From positions 1 to 64,000 of the forward strand of contig WTCE01000005.1 of assembly GCA_013138735.1 (NCBI GenBank): 64,000 nt of DNA, in the 5' to 3' direction. The notes under the pieces are model-generated. The model did no database searches. It was not told where the DNA came from and saw only the letters and a program-made list of their open reading frames with translations. Within the stretch, counting starts at the first letter, position 1. The number at the start of each line of letters is the position of its first letter. Shown piece after piece: positions 12,101 through 20,405 of this stretch. The DNA comes from Crocinitomix sp. (GTDB lineage Bacteria > Bacteroidota > Bacteroidia > Flavobacteriales_D > Crocinitomicaceae). A program made the translations under genes and the position numbers.

Positions 12101-12402
12101 AATCGCGCAATACCAAGCACATAGTCGTCTTCTTCTAAATAGCTATTAAACTTTAATTCATACAAAACAGATTTAATGACCTGATTGTGGGCTTTGTCAG
12201 TCGTAGCCTTCTCAAAAATGAGATGAACTTCTTCCAAAGCCATTCTGTAGAGACCTTTTTGTTCTAAAGAATCTACTTTTTTCCAAGATTGAGCAAACTC
12301 TGGAGAAATTTTTTCGTCTGCCTTATACCTACTTGATAATAAGAACAACGAAACCAAAGAAATTGAAAAAGTAAAAAGTAACGTACTGATTTGGCGTTTC
12401 AT
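6190..12402 (-). CDS. Alpha-2-macroglobulin family protein, paralog 2
   Basis: About 2070 aa. The start at 12402 is chosen over an ATG 63 bp upstream because it begins directly with a signal peptide (MKRQISTLLFTFSISLVSLF). In order: a helical N-terminal region, MG2-type motif TDRKIYRPGQ near residue 605, further beta-sandwich domains, an acidic low-complexity insert at about 1190-1270, the A2M motif WRFLGLAHT near 1310, and the thioester CAEQ near 1510 followed by the helical thioester domain. The family acts as a protease trap in the periplasm or on the cell surface; with an intact CxEQ and signal peptide this copy should be functional. It lies directly upstream of and in the same direction as paralog 1. 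Confidence 0.93.
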   Translation of the reverse strand: MKRQISTLLFTFSISLVSLFLLSSRYKADEKISPEFAQSWKKVDSLEQKGLYRMALEEVHLIFEKATTDKAHNQVIKSVLYELKFNSYLEEDDYVLGIARLDDLIEEAPSPSKEILHSLLAEVYWGYYSGNSWKFSQRTSVVEADLKDIRTWDLKRIAVKIRYHYALSLQNAALSQTADISDFSEIVSSAGLNETNAIRPTLYDFLGHRALDFFKSNTFSVPGPAETFVIDSPTYFYSTSSFLKMNAVTHDSLNTRFLSIRVLHALTDFHARKNNLEPLFYLELERLQYARTHSTLPNKDELYYEGVERLANANKKHFYSSEAWYEMALFHSNKGASYQHEGDTTTRWEKKVAYDMCVNTKTKYPGAHGTQDCEALMGLITQMELNLSAGNVIAPQIESKFLLEYKNFNGAHIKLVAFDYEKRDHDRYEGDKFFKELKKADAVYEKTVALKDPKDYNKHSVEQYLPALESGFYYLIVSSDGEFDHKSGGYAYVPIWVSNITYQSRAIDNYNQVMVSNRTTGMPLEGARVHVTYEKYNYTLRRYDEKTVGNFKTDENGRFKFNIDKNYTNYHLNIKHNGEEYKPQTGIYGYRSYNYDNDNRMTHFFTDRKIYRPGQTIFFKGIMVDYKGKERKLLKDHSSQVYFYDVNGQEVANVKVKTNKFGSYEGKFTAPFGVLTGQMRIADGIGSTYFRVEEYKRPKFNIEMKPIEGEFEVNDSITVTGVAAAFAGNKIDGADVKYRVVRATQYSWGYWWGWRPHVEPKEVLNGTLMTDENGEFKVIFKAIPDKESDPETLPIFNYTVYVDVTDINGETHSTSTSIQVGYQSLQLGNNFTADMNNAADFFLRVNTTNLNGQKITAKGKVKVEKLEVPNQPYYSRLWNNPDMKNWTKQDFKVLYPLEAYGNENSQYNWPVSKVAFEANFDTEISDSVAINNYKRWAPGLYRYAATAIDKNGIEVTDISYFTVFNPKSKKAPSNEVLWLKPMQTIAEPGETITILLGTAESDLLVNYDTEANGKLIATKNLTLDKEQRKLEFKIEEAHRGNFTIHFTAVKNNRHFSQSFTIVVPYTNKQLDLSFSTFRNKLLPGAEEEWVLTVKNKLGEKESAELLATLYDASLDELYTPNSFYMNIYKTYYGRHGWNNPGGMSMINASNVNYYWNTYLSGAYRYFPALKYFGWSSHYYGRRYGNYYYDSYDEEEMDDNAVLESISTGNASRNGKNKDKKAVMAEASMDAPSPGVMGGSLDGDLRNEQQKEESPDESGKMENSEGGEANDAGLGNVKARANFNETAFFYPQLTTDANGDVKIKFTIPESLTKWRFLGLAHTEDLKIGTISEEVVTQKDLMVVPNAPRFLREGDVISISAKISNISEEDLTGKAQLVLYDPFNEEEIGQAFDLDVVAQNFTAEKGKSTVVSWTINVPYTHSAVKYKIVAQAGNFSDGEENVLPILSNRMMVTESLPLPIRGKEDKTFNFEKLTNSGGSKTLKHHRYTVEFTSNPAWYALQAMPYMMEYPHECAEQTFTRYYSNAIASHIMNSNPKIKVIIEKWGEESPDAFLSNLQKNQELKAVMLEETPWVLDAKNEEASKRNLAVLLDMERMSRELDKALGKTIKTQSSNGAWPWFPGMPESRYITQHIVTGMGHLDHLGIKDIREDGKVWRMVKKAVEYLDGEIVRDYEYAKKYDVHYLTRQHIGYNQIQYLYARSYFPKIGMNNNTKEAVGYYKDQSELFWLEFNIYAEGMIGLAAHRFGVEGNDKAMTDLAQDIVKSLKDRSINTEEFGMYWKSYYVGYNWYEAPVETQALMIELFDEVADDQAVVEELKIWLLKEKQTTNWKTTKQTTEAVYALLLKGTDLLASDNMVEVTVGGQAIEYSDSPDENDPYQVKAQAGTGYFKTAWTADQVKAKMGNITLSKKDDGVAWGAAYWQYFEDLDKITFAETNLKLQKDLYLVEVTNQGEQLKPINDKNVLKVGQKVRVRVELRTDRNLEYVHMKDMRASGFEPIDVLSRYRYREGLGYYQSTKDAATHFFFDYIPKGTYVFEYDLRVQHKGDFSNGITTIQCMYAPEFTSHSNGIRVTVE

Positions 12403-12536
12403 ATTGCTTGATGTTAATTGTGAATAAAGGTACAACTTTGTTCTTAAAAGGTTCATTTTCCTCACGTCACTAGGTGTTTTGACTGATTTTTACTACAAAT
12501 TAATTTACTACACTTGTATTATCAGTTACCACCACA

Positions 12537-12782
12537 ATGAAATTTGACACAAAAATATTGCCAATTTCGATTAACGATCTGAAAGATAAATACTTTGATG
12601 GTATAGCTTTGAGCCATGAAGAAGAATTAGCTTTGAGTAATTTTGATCAATATCGCATTAATCGTTTGAACGCCGCAAAATCGGATGCGGAATTTAAGTT
12701 ATGCTACTTAAAAATTCAAGCCATGGCGAACCTTTCTAAGTATCAATATTTTTTGAATATGGATTCTTTGCAGAGTTGTTAA
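12537..12782 (+). CDS. Small hypothetical protein (81 aa)
   Basis: A short, soluble, mostly helical protein with no signal peptide, divergent from the macroglobulin gene and convergent with the next T9SS gene. Its composition is that of a real protein (EEELALSNFDQYRINRLNAA), and the ATG follows a TTTTG and a TACACTTG element that loosely resemble a promoter. I do not recognise a family and assign no function. Confidence 0.6.
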   Translation: MKFDTKILPISINDLKDKYFDGIALSHEEELALSNFDQYRINRLNAAKSDAEFKLCYLKIQAMANLSKYQYFLNMDSLQSC

Positions 12783-12799
12783 GAGTTATTTAATTACTA

Positions 12800-14539
12800 C
12801 TATTCTTTTCTAACAATCAATTTAAAACGTTTTTTTTGTCCATACCCTTTTAGTTCCAAAATATAAGTTCCTGAAGCGACATCAATATTGATATGAATCA
12901 AACTGTTCTCGAAACAAGTTAAATTGTCTTCCTGATAAATTACATCTCCATTAACGGCATAAATAATTATACTAGCGTGTTCTAACCCACCAACATCAAT
13001 TTTAAATGTGCCGTTACTTGGATTTGGATAAACGGAAGCATCCGTTATAACATATACAGGTAATGTTGGTCTTACAATTGTATCCTGACTCATCTTTAGA
13101 AGATAAACTTTCCCGTCACTAAATGAATTTAATTCAGTTTCGCCAACCGACATGTCAAAATCAACGGTTTTATAATAGTCACCTGTTAAAAATGAATTTC
13201 CATAGTGGTCTAGCTCCATTTTATGTCCATAAATGGAACCTTCGAAACCTTGCACAGCAGTCCCCGAAATGAATTTACCGTTTGTGGTCCACTTAACAAG
13301 GTAGATGTTAGAGTAGCCGCCCTCAGTACCTTCAAGCCAAAACTCTCCCGTACTGGGATCAAAATCTGTATTATCTGCGAACTCTCCGGCATTATAAACT
13401 CCTGAAATGTATAGGTTTCCCAATTCATCTGTCTGTAAAGAATTACAACTTACATATCGACGCCCCTCGACACCATGTGCCCACTCAAATCGGCCACAAT
13501 CATCCATTTTTAAGACAAACATATTTTCTAGACCATTAGCCTCAATTTCTGAAACACCCGGTCCTGGATCCATATCTCTTTTTCCCCAGAGGTTTCCGGC
13601 TAAATATACATTCCCTAATTGATCACTACAGATTGCGTGCACTTCAGAATGTGAACTTGTTTGGAAAGTTTCTCCCCATACGAACTCTCCGTTATCCGTA
13701 ATTTTGGCAAGATAAATATCCCAATAATAGCGAACTTTAATAGAACCAGTATCTGCCGCATTAAATGCAACCTCCTCATTGAATCTTCCAGAAACGAATA
13801 CATTGCCCCCAGCATCTGTTACAATAGTTTCACACGTTTGAAAGCCTGAACCGCTAATGACTTTCACCCAATTAAAATTACCCTTTGATGTGAGCTTTAA
13901 AATAAAAGCGTCAGTTTTATAAAAAACACCATTCGTATCTGCAGTTTCCTCATGAATACCACTCCCAGGATCAAAATCAACCGTTGAACCGAATGATCCT
14001 CCTATAAAAATATCGCCGTCTTTATCTATTGTAATTGCATCTGCTTTAACTGTACTTTCAGCTTCAACTGTTCTCACCCAAAGAAACTCACCATGCGTAT
14101 TTAATTTAAGAAGGTAAAGATCACGAATTCCTTTAGGCGCATTAATATCCGTACCAATTCCAGGGTCAAAATCAATGGAATCTTGATAGAATCCTGTTAA
14201 ATACACATTTCCAAAAAAGTCAACCGTGCAATAATTATACTGATCATTTTCTTTCCCCCCAATCGACTTCGCCCAAATAAAATTCCCGTCTGGATCAAAT
14301 TTGGAAATATAAATATCAGTTCCTGAAATAGGAGTCATTAAAAATTCCTCCACACTAGGATCAAAATCGGACTCACCATAATAATTACCCGCGACATATA
14401 TATTGCCCCAATGATCTGTTGATAAAGTATTTCTTCCAGAGCTTGAACCTTCAAAAGCTTTCGCCCACTCAAATTGCATCTCTTGTGCAAACGAAAGGTT
14501 GAGGCAAAACAAGCAAATGAGTAATATTCTGTTTTTCAT
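12800..14539 (-). CDS. SBBP-repeat beta-propeller protein with T9SS sorting domain
   Basis: 579 aa. It has a signal peptide (MKNRILLICLFCLNLSFA), then about eight repeats built on 'G-N-(I/V)-Y-(V/L)-(A/S)-G' and 'FDPG', the SBBP beta-propeller pattern. A C-terminal sorting domain starts near residue 503 with VYPNPSNGTF and ends FKLIVRKE. It should be exported by Sec and then the type IX system and anchored or released at the surface. It lies 29 bp downstream of the next T9SS gene and is probably the last gene of that operon. No enzymatic motif is visible. Confidence 0.9.
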   Translation of the reverse strand: MKNRILLICLFCLNLSFAQEMQFEWAKAFEGSSSGRNTLSTDHWGNIYVAGNYYGESDFDPSVEEFLMTPISGTDIYISKFDPDGNFIWAKSIGGKENDQYNYCTVDFFGNVYLTGFYQDSIDFDPGIGTDINAPKGIRDLYLLKLNTHGEFLWVRTVEAESTVKADAITIDKDGDIFIGGSFGSTVDFDPGSGIHEETADTNGVFYKTDAFILKLTSKGNFNWVKVISGSGFQTCETIVTDAGGNVFVSGRFNEEVAFNAADTGSIKVRYYWDIYLAKITDNGEFVWGETFQTSSHSEVHAICSDQLGNVYLAGNLWGKRDMDPGPGVSEIEANGLENMFVLKMDDCGRFEWAHGVEGRRYVSCNSLQTDELGNLYISGVYNAGEFADNTDFDPSTGEFWLEGTEGGYSNIYLVKWTTNGKFISGTAVQGFEGSIYGHKMELDHYGNSFLTGDYYKTVDFDMSVGETELNSFSDGKVYLLKMSQDTIVRPTLPVYVITDASVYPNPSNGTFKIDVGGLEHASIIIYAVNGDVIYQEDNLTCFENSLIHINIDVASGTYILELKGYGQKKRFKLIVRKE

Positions 14540-14568
14540 CTTTGGTTTAAAAAGTTAGTCAAATTAAT

Positions 14569-16419
14569 TTATAAGACAACCATTCTCTTAGTAATACTTT
14601 CATCCCCAACGTTAAACGTATAAAAGTAAACTCCCTCAGCAAATTCAGACGCGTTCAATTGTAATTCATGTTTTCCTGCAGTTTGGTTTGCTAAGTTTAT
14701 TGTTTGGATTGTCTTTCCAGAAAGATCTGTTATTGTGATTTGGATGTCCTCGTTTTTGCTTAGTTCGTATGCTATTGTTGTGGATTCAAAAAAGGGATTT
14801 GGAGTGTTTTGGGAGAGGTTGAATGTGGCTTGATGTTCGGTTAAAGTTCCCGTACAATGGCCAAATTCCATGTCGCCAATTTCAATCATTAATGCTTGTG
14901 GATTCTCTAAATAAAACGGATCTGTTGAGCCAGAGGTATAACCCAAAACTGTTTTTTCTTCAACATCCTGAGCCAATGAAAAATGTACTTCATTGTCTCC
15001 TCCATAATGCCCTACCAATATCAAGCCTATGTCATTTTCCTCATAACATTGATAATAGTCAAAGATTAAATCAACTTTTGAACCTAAATGAGAGGAGTTT
15101 ATATGATAATCATCTGTTTGATCGAGATAGATGAATTCGCCCGTTTCAGGATTGTATTTCATGATTTGAGCAAAGATTAATTGATCCAGATTGGTTGAAT
15201 CATCCGAGATATTTACCACAATATCATGAAATTCGGTGTCATCATAAAACTGCATTAAATTTCCAATCAACAATGGTGCCCCTGCATTATATGATATGTT
15301 AGCGATTGATCCAGTTTCTAGTCCATTGTGCCGCGTATAACTTGTTTCCCATCCAATGGTAATGAATTCAATTATTGTGTCATTTGAAACGAGCTCTTCG
15401 ACATTATCACTATCAAACCAAAATTTGATTGTATAAGTACCGGGTATCTCAGGCGTAAATGAGGAAGAACAAACCATTGAGTCTTTAGCAGCAATTGCTA
15501 TATCTGCAACCTCAGACATACAAACATGCGCATCTGGACCTGTTACTTCAACATTGAGCTTTGCGTTGACCTGCATTGCGCTGGCAAAATTCTCAACCTT
15601 AGCACTAAATTCAATTTCAGTAGCATGATCGATAGGCAATTGATAATAAGTCATTCCGTTTTCAATTAATCCACCAACGCCTGATTGCATATAAACATCT
15701 GTGATTTTAACATCCGTATTCCATCCTTCATAAACCACAAAATCATCAATCATCCATGCATATCCAGAACCATACAGTTCATGATCACTTGATGTCTCCC
15801 ATCTAAATCGAATCATCACCTCTGAATTTCCTGCAGCAGCTTCAGTAATATTTACTGTAATCGTTTCTTGAACAGGAATTTCATTGACATAAGATCTTAG
15901 ATTCATTTCATAGGCAAAATCATAAGAAACACCTCCATTATTTGATACTTCAACATAGGTTTTATCAAAATTAAATCCGCGGTATCGTTGCTCAAAAGAT
16001 AGAATGACAGAACTGGCATCCTCACAATTAATAAGGGGCTGATATTCCAAACTCGCATTTTGCAAACTCACATCAGCATCTAATAAGTATTGCACACCAT
16101 TAAAGGCTGCAAAACCATTATCATGTGTTGTTGAATTCATATTTCCCATGTGATTTTCAAGAACTTCGGGAGTTTCGGCCGCCCATGACCACTCGGCGCT
16201 AGTGCCATCTTCGGTTACGCTTAACCAATTGGTAAAGTCTGTTAAATCATCCGCGACTATAATATCTCCTGCAGCTCGTTCTTCATTATGGCTTAGTATC
16301 AAAGGATGTCCTCCTGGATCAATGGTAATCGTTTCCTTTAATCTAACTGCTCCAAACGCATCAATTTGCGCCAAGCCGCTTGTGGATGTCAAGATTAGGA
16401 TTATTAGTATTGATTTCAT
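14569..16419 (-). CDS. T9SS cargo protein, tandem paralog A
   Basis: 616 aa, one of four neighbouring paralogs. Seen: signal peptide; a MAM/jelly-roll-like domain at about residues 50-230 (conserved pieces 'SFEQRYRGFN', 'YVEVSNNGGVSYDF', 'AWMIDDFVV'); a CARDB-like adhesive domain with 'NAKLNVEV'; a third beta domain with 'GYTSGSTDPFYLENP'; and a C-terminal T9SS sorting domain (NTPNPF, then SEFAEGVYFYTFNVG). Likely role is surface adhesion or matrix, inferred from domains only. It starts 11 bp after the stop of paralog B, so the two are co-transcribed. Confidence 0.9.
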   Translation of the reverse strand: MKSILIILILTSTSGLAQIDAFGAVRLKETITIDPGGHPLILSHNEERAAGDIIVADDLTDFTNWLSVTEDGTSAEWSWAAETPEVLENHMGNMNSTTHDNGFAAFNGVQYLLDADVSLQNASLEYQPLINCEDASSVILSFEQRYRGFNFDKTYVEVSNNGGVSYDFAYEMNLRSYVNEIPVQETITVNITEAAAGNSEVMIRFRWETSSDHELYGSGYAWMIDDFVVYEGWNTDVKITDVYMQSGVGGLIENGMTYYQLPIDHATEIEFSAKVENFASAMQVNAKLNVEVTGPDAHVCMSEVADIAIAAKDSMVCSSSFTPEIPGTYTIKFWFDSDNVEELVSNDTIIEFITIGWETSYTRHNGLETGSIANISYNAGAPLLIGNLMQFYDDTEFHDIVVNISDDSTNLDQLIFAQIMKYNPETGEFIYLDQTDDYHINSSHLGSKVDLIFDYYQCYEENDIGLILVGHYGGDNEVHFSLAQDVEEKTVLGYTSGSTDPFYLENPQALMIEIGDMEFGHCTGTLTEHQATFNLSQNTPNPFFESTTIAYELSKNEDIQITITDLSGKTIQTINLANQTAGKHELQLNASEFAEGVYFYTFNVGDESITKRMVVL

Positions 16420-16430
16420 AAGTTTCGTTT

Positions 16431-18302
16431 TTATTTTACCACAATCATTCTTTTTGTCACTTGTTCGTTTCCAACGTTAAACGTATAAAAATAGACGCCC
16501 TCGGCATAATCTGAAGCGTTAAGGCGTAATTCATGTTTTCCCGCAGGTTGATTTCCTAGTTTTAGAGTTTGAATAACTTTTCCCGATACATCTGCAATGC
16601 TTATTTCAACGTACTCGCTGGTGTTTAATTCATAATTAATTGTCGTTCTTTCATCAAAAGGGTTTGGAAAATTTTGTGAAATCACACCATTCTTAAGTTC
16701 TTGATTTGCGTCCAAATTACCACAACCGCTTAGCATACTAATCCGGATCATTGGCATCCTTGCATTAGCCAAATAAAATGGCATTTCGTCGTCGGGTGTA
16801 TATCCGATAACCGTTCCATTTTCGACTTCTTGAGCCAAGCTAAACTGCAGTTCTGTTGCGCCACCTTCATGACCGACAAGAACAAGAATAATGTCGCCTG
16901 CCGAAACGTCTAAATTTCCAGCTGTTCCATCATGAGCGCAATAATCAATCGTAACTTCATTGCCCAAATCACTACCGCTGACTTCGTGCGGCGCGCCTGT
17001 TCCTAATAAGTCAAAAGTCTCCATATCCTCATTGTAAATCCTAACACTACTAGTAACATGTTTACCTACATTATCTGGGCTATTGCTAATTTGAACCAAT
17101 ACTCCGTTAATTTCGTCATCCTCATTAATCTCAAAAATACATCCGATTTGAATTTGAGCCCCTGTATTCCCTTCAATATTTCTGAAATTACCTTTTTTGA
17201 CACCATCATGCCTACTCATAATGCCGCTCGTTAATTCAAACCAACTCTTCAAGGTGTCATTATCTGCTATATCTTCTGTACTGTCGCTATCTGCCCAATA
17301 CATTAGTTGATAATTTCCTATTTCGGTGGCTAAATAGTACTCGTTACAAACTAGTGAATCTGAAGTGTCGATTCCCAATGTAATTGCATCTGAAGCCGTG
17401 TAGAAGGAATCTTCTCCTGTGATTTGAAGATTCAACTTTAGATTAGTTCGCGCCGCTCCACCTATATTTTTAATTGAACCAGCAAATTGGATCTCCTTGT
17501 TTTGATATTCAGATATTTGGTAATAGTCCAATCCGTTCAGTGAAAAACCGCCAATATCCGACCGCTGATAAGAAGATGTCAAAACAAAATCATAATCCCA
17601 AGATTCGAACACTTCAAAATCATCAATCATCCAGCCATAGCCAGAACCAAAGGATGGATCACCTGTTTCTTCTTTCCAACGAAACCTAATTTTTACAAAT
17701 TCATAACCAGCAGCAGCCTCTGCAATGCTGATATTAACAGGCTCTTGAGAAGAGGGGGCATTGGCTATTTTCTCCTGATTAATTTCATAGCTAAAGTCGT
17801 AAGAAACCCCTCCGTTATTTGAAATTTCAATAAAGGTTTGATCCGTCTGAAACGCGCGATAGCGTTGTTCAAACGAAAGCGTAACATGCCCAATTTCTGA
17901 ACAATCAATCGTATTTGCATATTCTAATACCGCATCTTGAGTAGTAACTGAATCACCAATAAGATATTGAATGCCATTAAACATAGCAAAACCATTGGCT
18001 TCAGTCGTCGATTCCATTTCGCCTATATAATCAACAATTTCCTCAGGTTCGTCTATTACAATTTCCCAATTGGGATCACCGTCTAAAGCAATTAAATTCC
18101 AATTAGCGGGATCGCTAAAATCATCTCCAACAATTAAATCTCCTGCATCACGGTCATCACCTGATCTACTAATATTAGTGCGCAAATCCTCATTTAATGG
18201 AGAAAAGGCTTCTTTAACTGCAGTTGCTTTATAAGGATTGAATTGCGAAAAACCGTTCAAACAAATAACAGTGAAAGCAATACTCAATAAGAGAGTTTTC
18301 AT
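16431..18302 (-). CDS. T9SS cargo protein, tandem paralog B
   Basis: 623 aa with the same layout as its neighbours: signal peptide, a jelly-roll/MAM-like domain (RYRAFQTDQTFIEISNNGG, then YGWMIDDFEVFE), two further beta domains and a T9SS sorting domain ending EQVTKRMIVVK. A strong terminator at 18353-18396 separates it from paralog C, so it probably has its own promoter in the short region after that and leads a three-gene unit with paralog A and the SBBP gene. Function beyond surface localisation is unknown. Confidence 0.9.
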   Translation of the reverse strand: MKTLLLSIAFTVICLNGFSQFNPYKATAVKEAFSPLNEDLRTNISRSGDDRDAGDLIVGDDFSDPANWNLIALDGDPNWEIVIDEPEEIVDYIGEMESTTEANGFAMFNGIQYLIGDSVTTQDAVLEYANTIDCSEIGHVTLSFEQRYRAFQTDQTFIEISNNGGVSYDFSYEINQEKIANAPSSQEPVNISIAEAAAGYEFVKIRFRWKEETGDPSFGSGYGWMIDDFEVFESWDYDFVLTSSYQRSDIGGFSLNGLDYYQISEYQNKEIQFAGSIKNIGGAARTNLKLNLQITGEDSFYTASDAITLGIDTSDSLVCNEYYLATEIGNYQLMYWADSDSTEDIADNDTLKSWFELTSGIMSRHDGVKKGNFRNIEGNTGAQIQIGCIFEINEDDEINGVLVQISNSPDNVGKHVTSSVRIYNEDMETFDLLGTGAPHEVSGSDLGNEVTIDYCAHDGTAGNLDVSAGDIILVLVGHEGGATELQFSLAQEVENGTVIGYTPDDEMPFYLANARMPMIRISMLSGCGNLDANQELKNGVISQNFPNPFDERTTINYELNTSEYVEISIADVSGKVIQTLKLGNQPAGKHELRLNASDYAEGVYFYTFNVGNEQVTKRMIVVK

Positions 18303-18352
18303 AGGTTTTGGAGTTAGGTGTTCAATTTGGGTTAGGCAAAATTGTATAAACT

Positions 18353-18396
18353 AAAAAACCCCACCTCATCTCGGGAGAACCGAGACGAAATGGGGT
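18353..18396 (-). terminator. Rho-independent terminator after paralog C
   Basis: Arms ACCCCA...CTCGG and CCGAG...TGGGGT form a 17-position stem with three mismatches and a 5-base loop, followed on the minus strand by six T's. Confidence 0.9.
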
Positions 18397-18429
18397 TTAA
18401 TATTATTGAAGGATGTTTACCCTAAGTGA

Positions 18430-20274
18430 CTACTTAGTGATAACCATTCTTTTAGTTACTTTTTCAGCACCTACTGTGAATGTGTAGAAATATACACCTT
18501 CAGCAAAATCATTAGCATCAATAGCTAAAGTATAAGTACCAGCAGCTTGTGTTCCGTTATTGATTGATTTAACAATTTTTCCAGACACATCAACAAACTC
18601 AACATTTACAGCAGCAGCTTCATTCAACTCATAGTTGATTACTGAATTGTCACCGAAAGGGTTTGGCATGTTTTGAGAAATCGAGAAGTTGTTAGAAGTG
18701 ATTTCATCAAGAGATGTATAATCATTCATATCAAGTCTTACCATAATAGCAGACGGAGATTGTAAGAAGAAAGGATCAGAAGCACCAGAAGTGTATCCTA
18801 ATACAGTTTGCTCATCAACACCTTGTGCCATTCTAAATCTAGCTTCAATTGCTCCACCGTAGTGTCCAGCTAAAACTAAGATTGTTTGTCCAGCAAATAC
18901 TTCAACAGCCTCTTCAAAAATTACTTTGATTGGACCACCGTTTTCACCTGAAGTAATTTCGTGATCTTCAGTTTGGTCAGCATAGATAAATGCACCAGCT
19001 CCGTCATCATAAATCATTATTTGCGCAAAGATTAATTTCCCTACGTTATCTGCATCTGCAGTAACAACGATATCAACAGCTCCGATTACAGCATCACCAA
19101 AAATATCCATTGTGTTACCAATTAATAAAGGTGCACCAGTATTAGAAGTTACGTTTCCGATAGAAGAACCACCGATTCCGTTATCTCTAGCATACATGAA
19201 CTCGTTAACTTGGATTGTTCCAGCGTCAACAATAGTATCATTTACTGTTTCTTCTTCAGCATCATCAGAATCGAAGAAATAAGTTACGTTATAATCACCA
19301 GAAGCAGCTGGAGTTAAAGTAGTAGTACAAGAAACTGAATCAGATGCTCCAACAGGAAGATCAACACCAGCTGAAGTACCAGAATAAGCACCAGCACCTA
19401 CAACTTCAACGTTTAATTTAGCGTTGTTTTGAGTAACACCACCTAAGTTTTGAACTTTTCCAGCAAATTCGATTTCTGTAATTTGAGATTCAGGAATTTG
19501 GTAATACTCCATTCCGTTCTCCATGTATACACCAACACCAGATCTGTGGTAAGACGCTGTAATTTCAACATCATAATCCCAAGCTTCTTTTACTTTGAAA
19601 TCATCAACCATGAAGAAATATCCAGAACCAAATCCAGGATCAGCTCCAAGCTCAGTCCATCTGAATCTTACTTCAACAGCAGCTTCACCAGCTGCAACAG
19701 CAGTAATGTCTCTTAAAACAACTTCTTGTCTTGTTGGATCATTTGTTGGCATGTCAACAAATAATTGCATAGACTCAAAAGAAGCCCATCCATCATTTGA
19801 AACTTCAACAAATACGTCATCAGAGTTAAATGCTCTATAAGCAGCAAAAAATTCTAATGTTACAGCAGTTGCACCAGAACAATCAATTGTTGATCCGTAA
19901 GTCAACGTTGCATCAGCAGCTTCAACAGTACCATCTAATAAATATGTAATTCCGTCAAAAACACCAAAACCGTTTGCATTTGTAGGTGAAGCCATAGCTT
20001 CTCCATAAGCAACTACATTTGCTGGAGTAATTGTTTCCAATGTGAATTCTGGCACTGTTCCGCCTTCTGTTCCAATATCCCAGTTTGTAAAATCACTAAA
20101 ATCATCTGCGAGAATAATATCTCCAGGTGCTCTATCATCACTAACAAGACCCGTAGTTCTTGAAGTAGCATCTTGCTTTTCAAACGGCAAATATGCTCTT
20201 TCGGCATCAACCTGCGCATTAACGGCTCCTGCCGCTAAAATCACACCTGAAACCAGTAAGTAAACCTTTTTCAT
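18430..20274 (-). CDS. T9SS cargo protein, tandem paralog C (probably highly expressed)
   Basis: About 614 aa. The start at 20274 (MKKVYLLVSGVILAAGAVNA, a signal peptide) is preferred over an upstream ATG that would put 21 residues in front of it. Domain layout matches paralogs A, B and D. Codon use is far more biased than in the neighbours (GCT, GTT, ACT and AAC/TTC preferred), a sign of high expression. It is a stand-alone unit: the terminator of paralog D lies just upstream and its own strong terminator just downstream. The leader is short and A-rich (AAATTTAAAAATAG before the ATG). Confidence 0.92.
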   Translation of the reverse strand: MKKVYLLVSGVILAAGAVNAQVDAERAYLPFEKQDATSRTTGLVSDDRAPGDIILADDFSDFTNWDIGTEGGTVPEFTLETITPANVVAYGEAMASPTNANGFGVFDGITYLLDGTVEAADATLTYGSTIDCSGATAVTLEFFAAYRAFNSDDVFVEVSNDGWASFESMQLFVDMPTNDPTRQEVVLRDITAVAAGEAAVEVRFRWTELGADPGFGSGYFFMVDDFKVKEAWDYDVEITASYHRSGVGVYMENGMEYYQIPESQITEIEFAGKVQNLGGVTQNNAKLNVEVVGAGAYSGTSAGVDLPVGASDSVSCTTTLTPAASGDYNVTYFFDSDDAEEETVNDTIVDAGTIQVNEFMYARDNGIGGSSIGNVTSNTGAPLLIGNTMDIFGDAVIGAVDIVVTADADNVGKLIFAQIMIYDDGAGAFIYADQTEDHEITSGENGGPIKVIFEEAVEVFAGQTILVLAGHYGGAIEARFRMAQGVDEQTVLGYTSGASDPFFLQSPSAIMVRLDMNDYTSLDEITSNNFSISQNMPNPFGDNSVINYELNEAAAVNVEFVDVSGKIVKSINNGTQAAGTYTLAIDANDFAEGVYFYTFTVGAEKVTKRMVITK

Positions 20275-20307
20275 TTTTTCTATTTTTAAATTTGAGTGTA
20301 AATATAC

Positions 20308-20350
20308 AAAAAAAACGGCTTTATCCAGTATTGCCACTTAGACAAAGCCG
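20308..20350 (-). terminator. Terminator after paralog D
   Basis: CGGCTTT (20316-20322) pairs with AAAGCCG (20344-20350), followed on the minus strand by eight T's. It lies only about 35 bp upstream of the paralog C start, so the promoter of C must overlap or directly follow the T-tract; TATATTTA there loosely resembles a -7 box. Confidence 0.85.
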
Positions 20351-20405
20351 ATTTCTCATAAAAAATATGTGCTTTATTTTTAAAGCTTAAAGCGTAGCTA
20401 GTAAT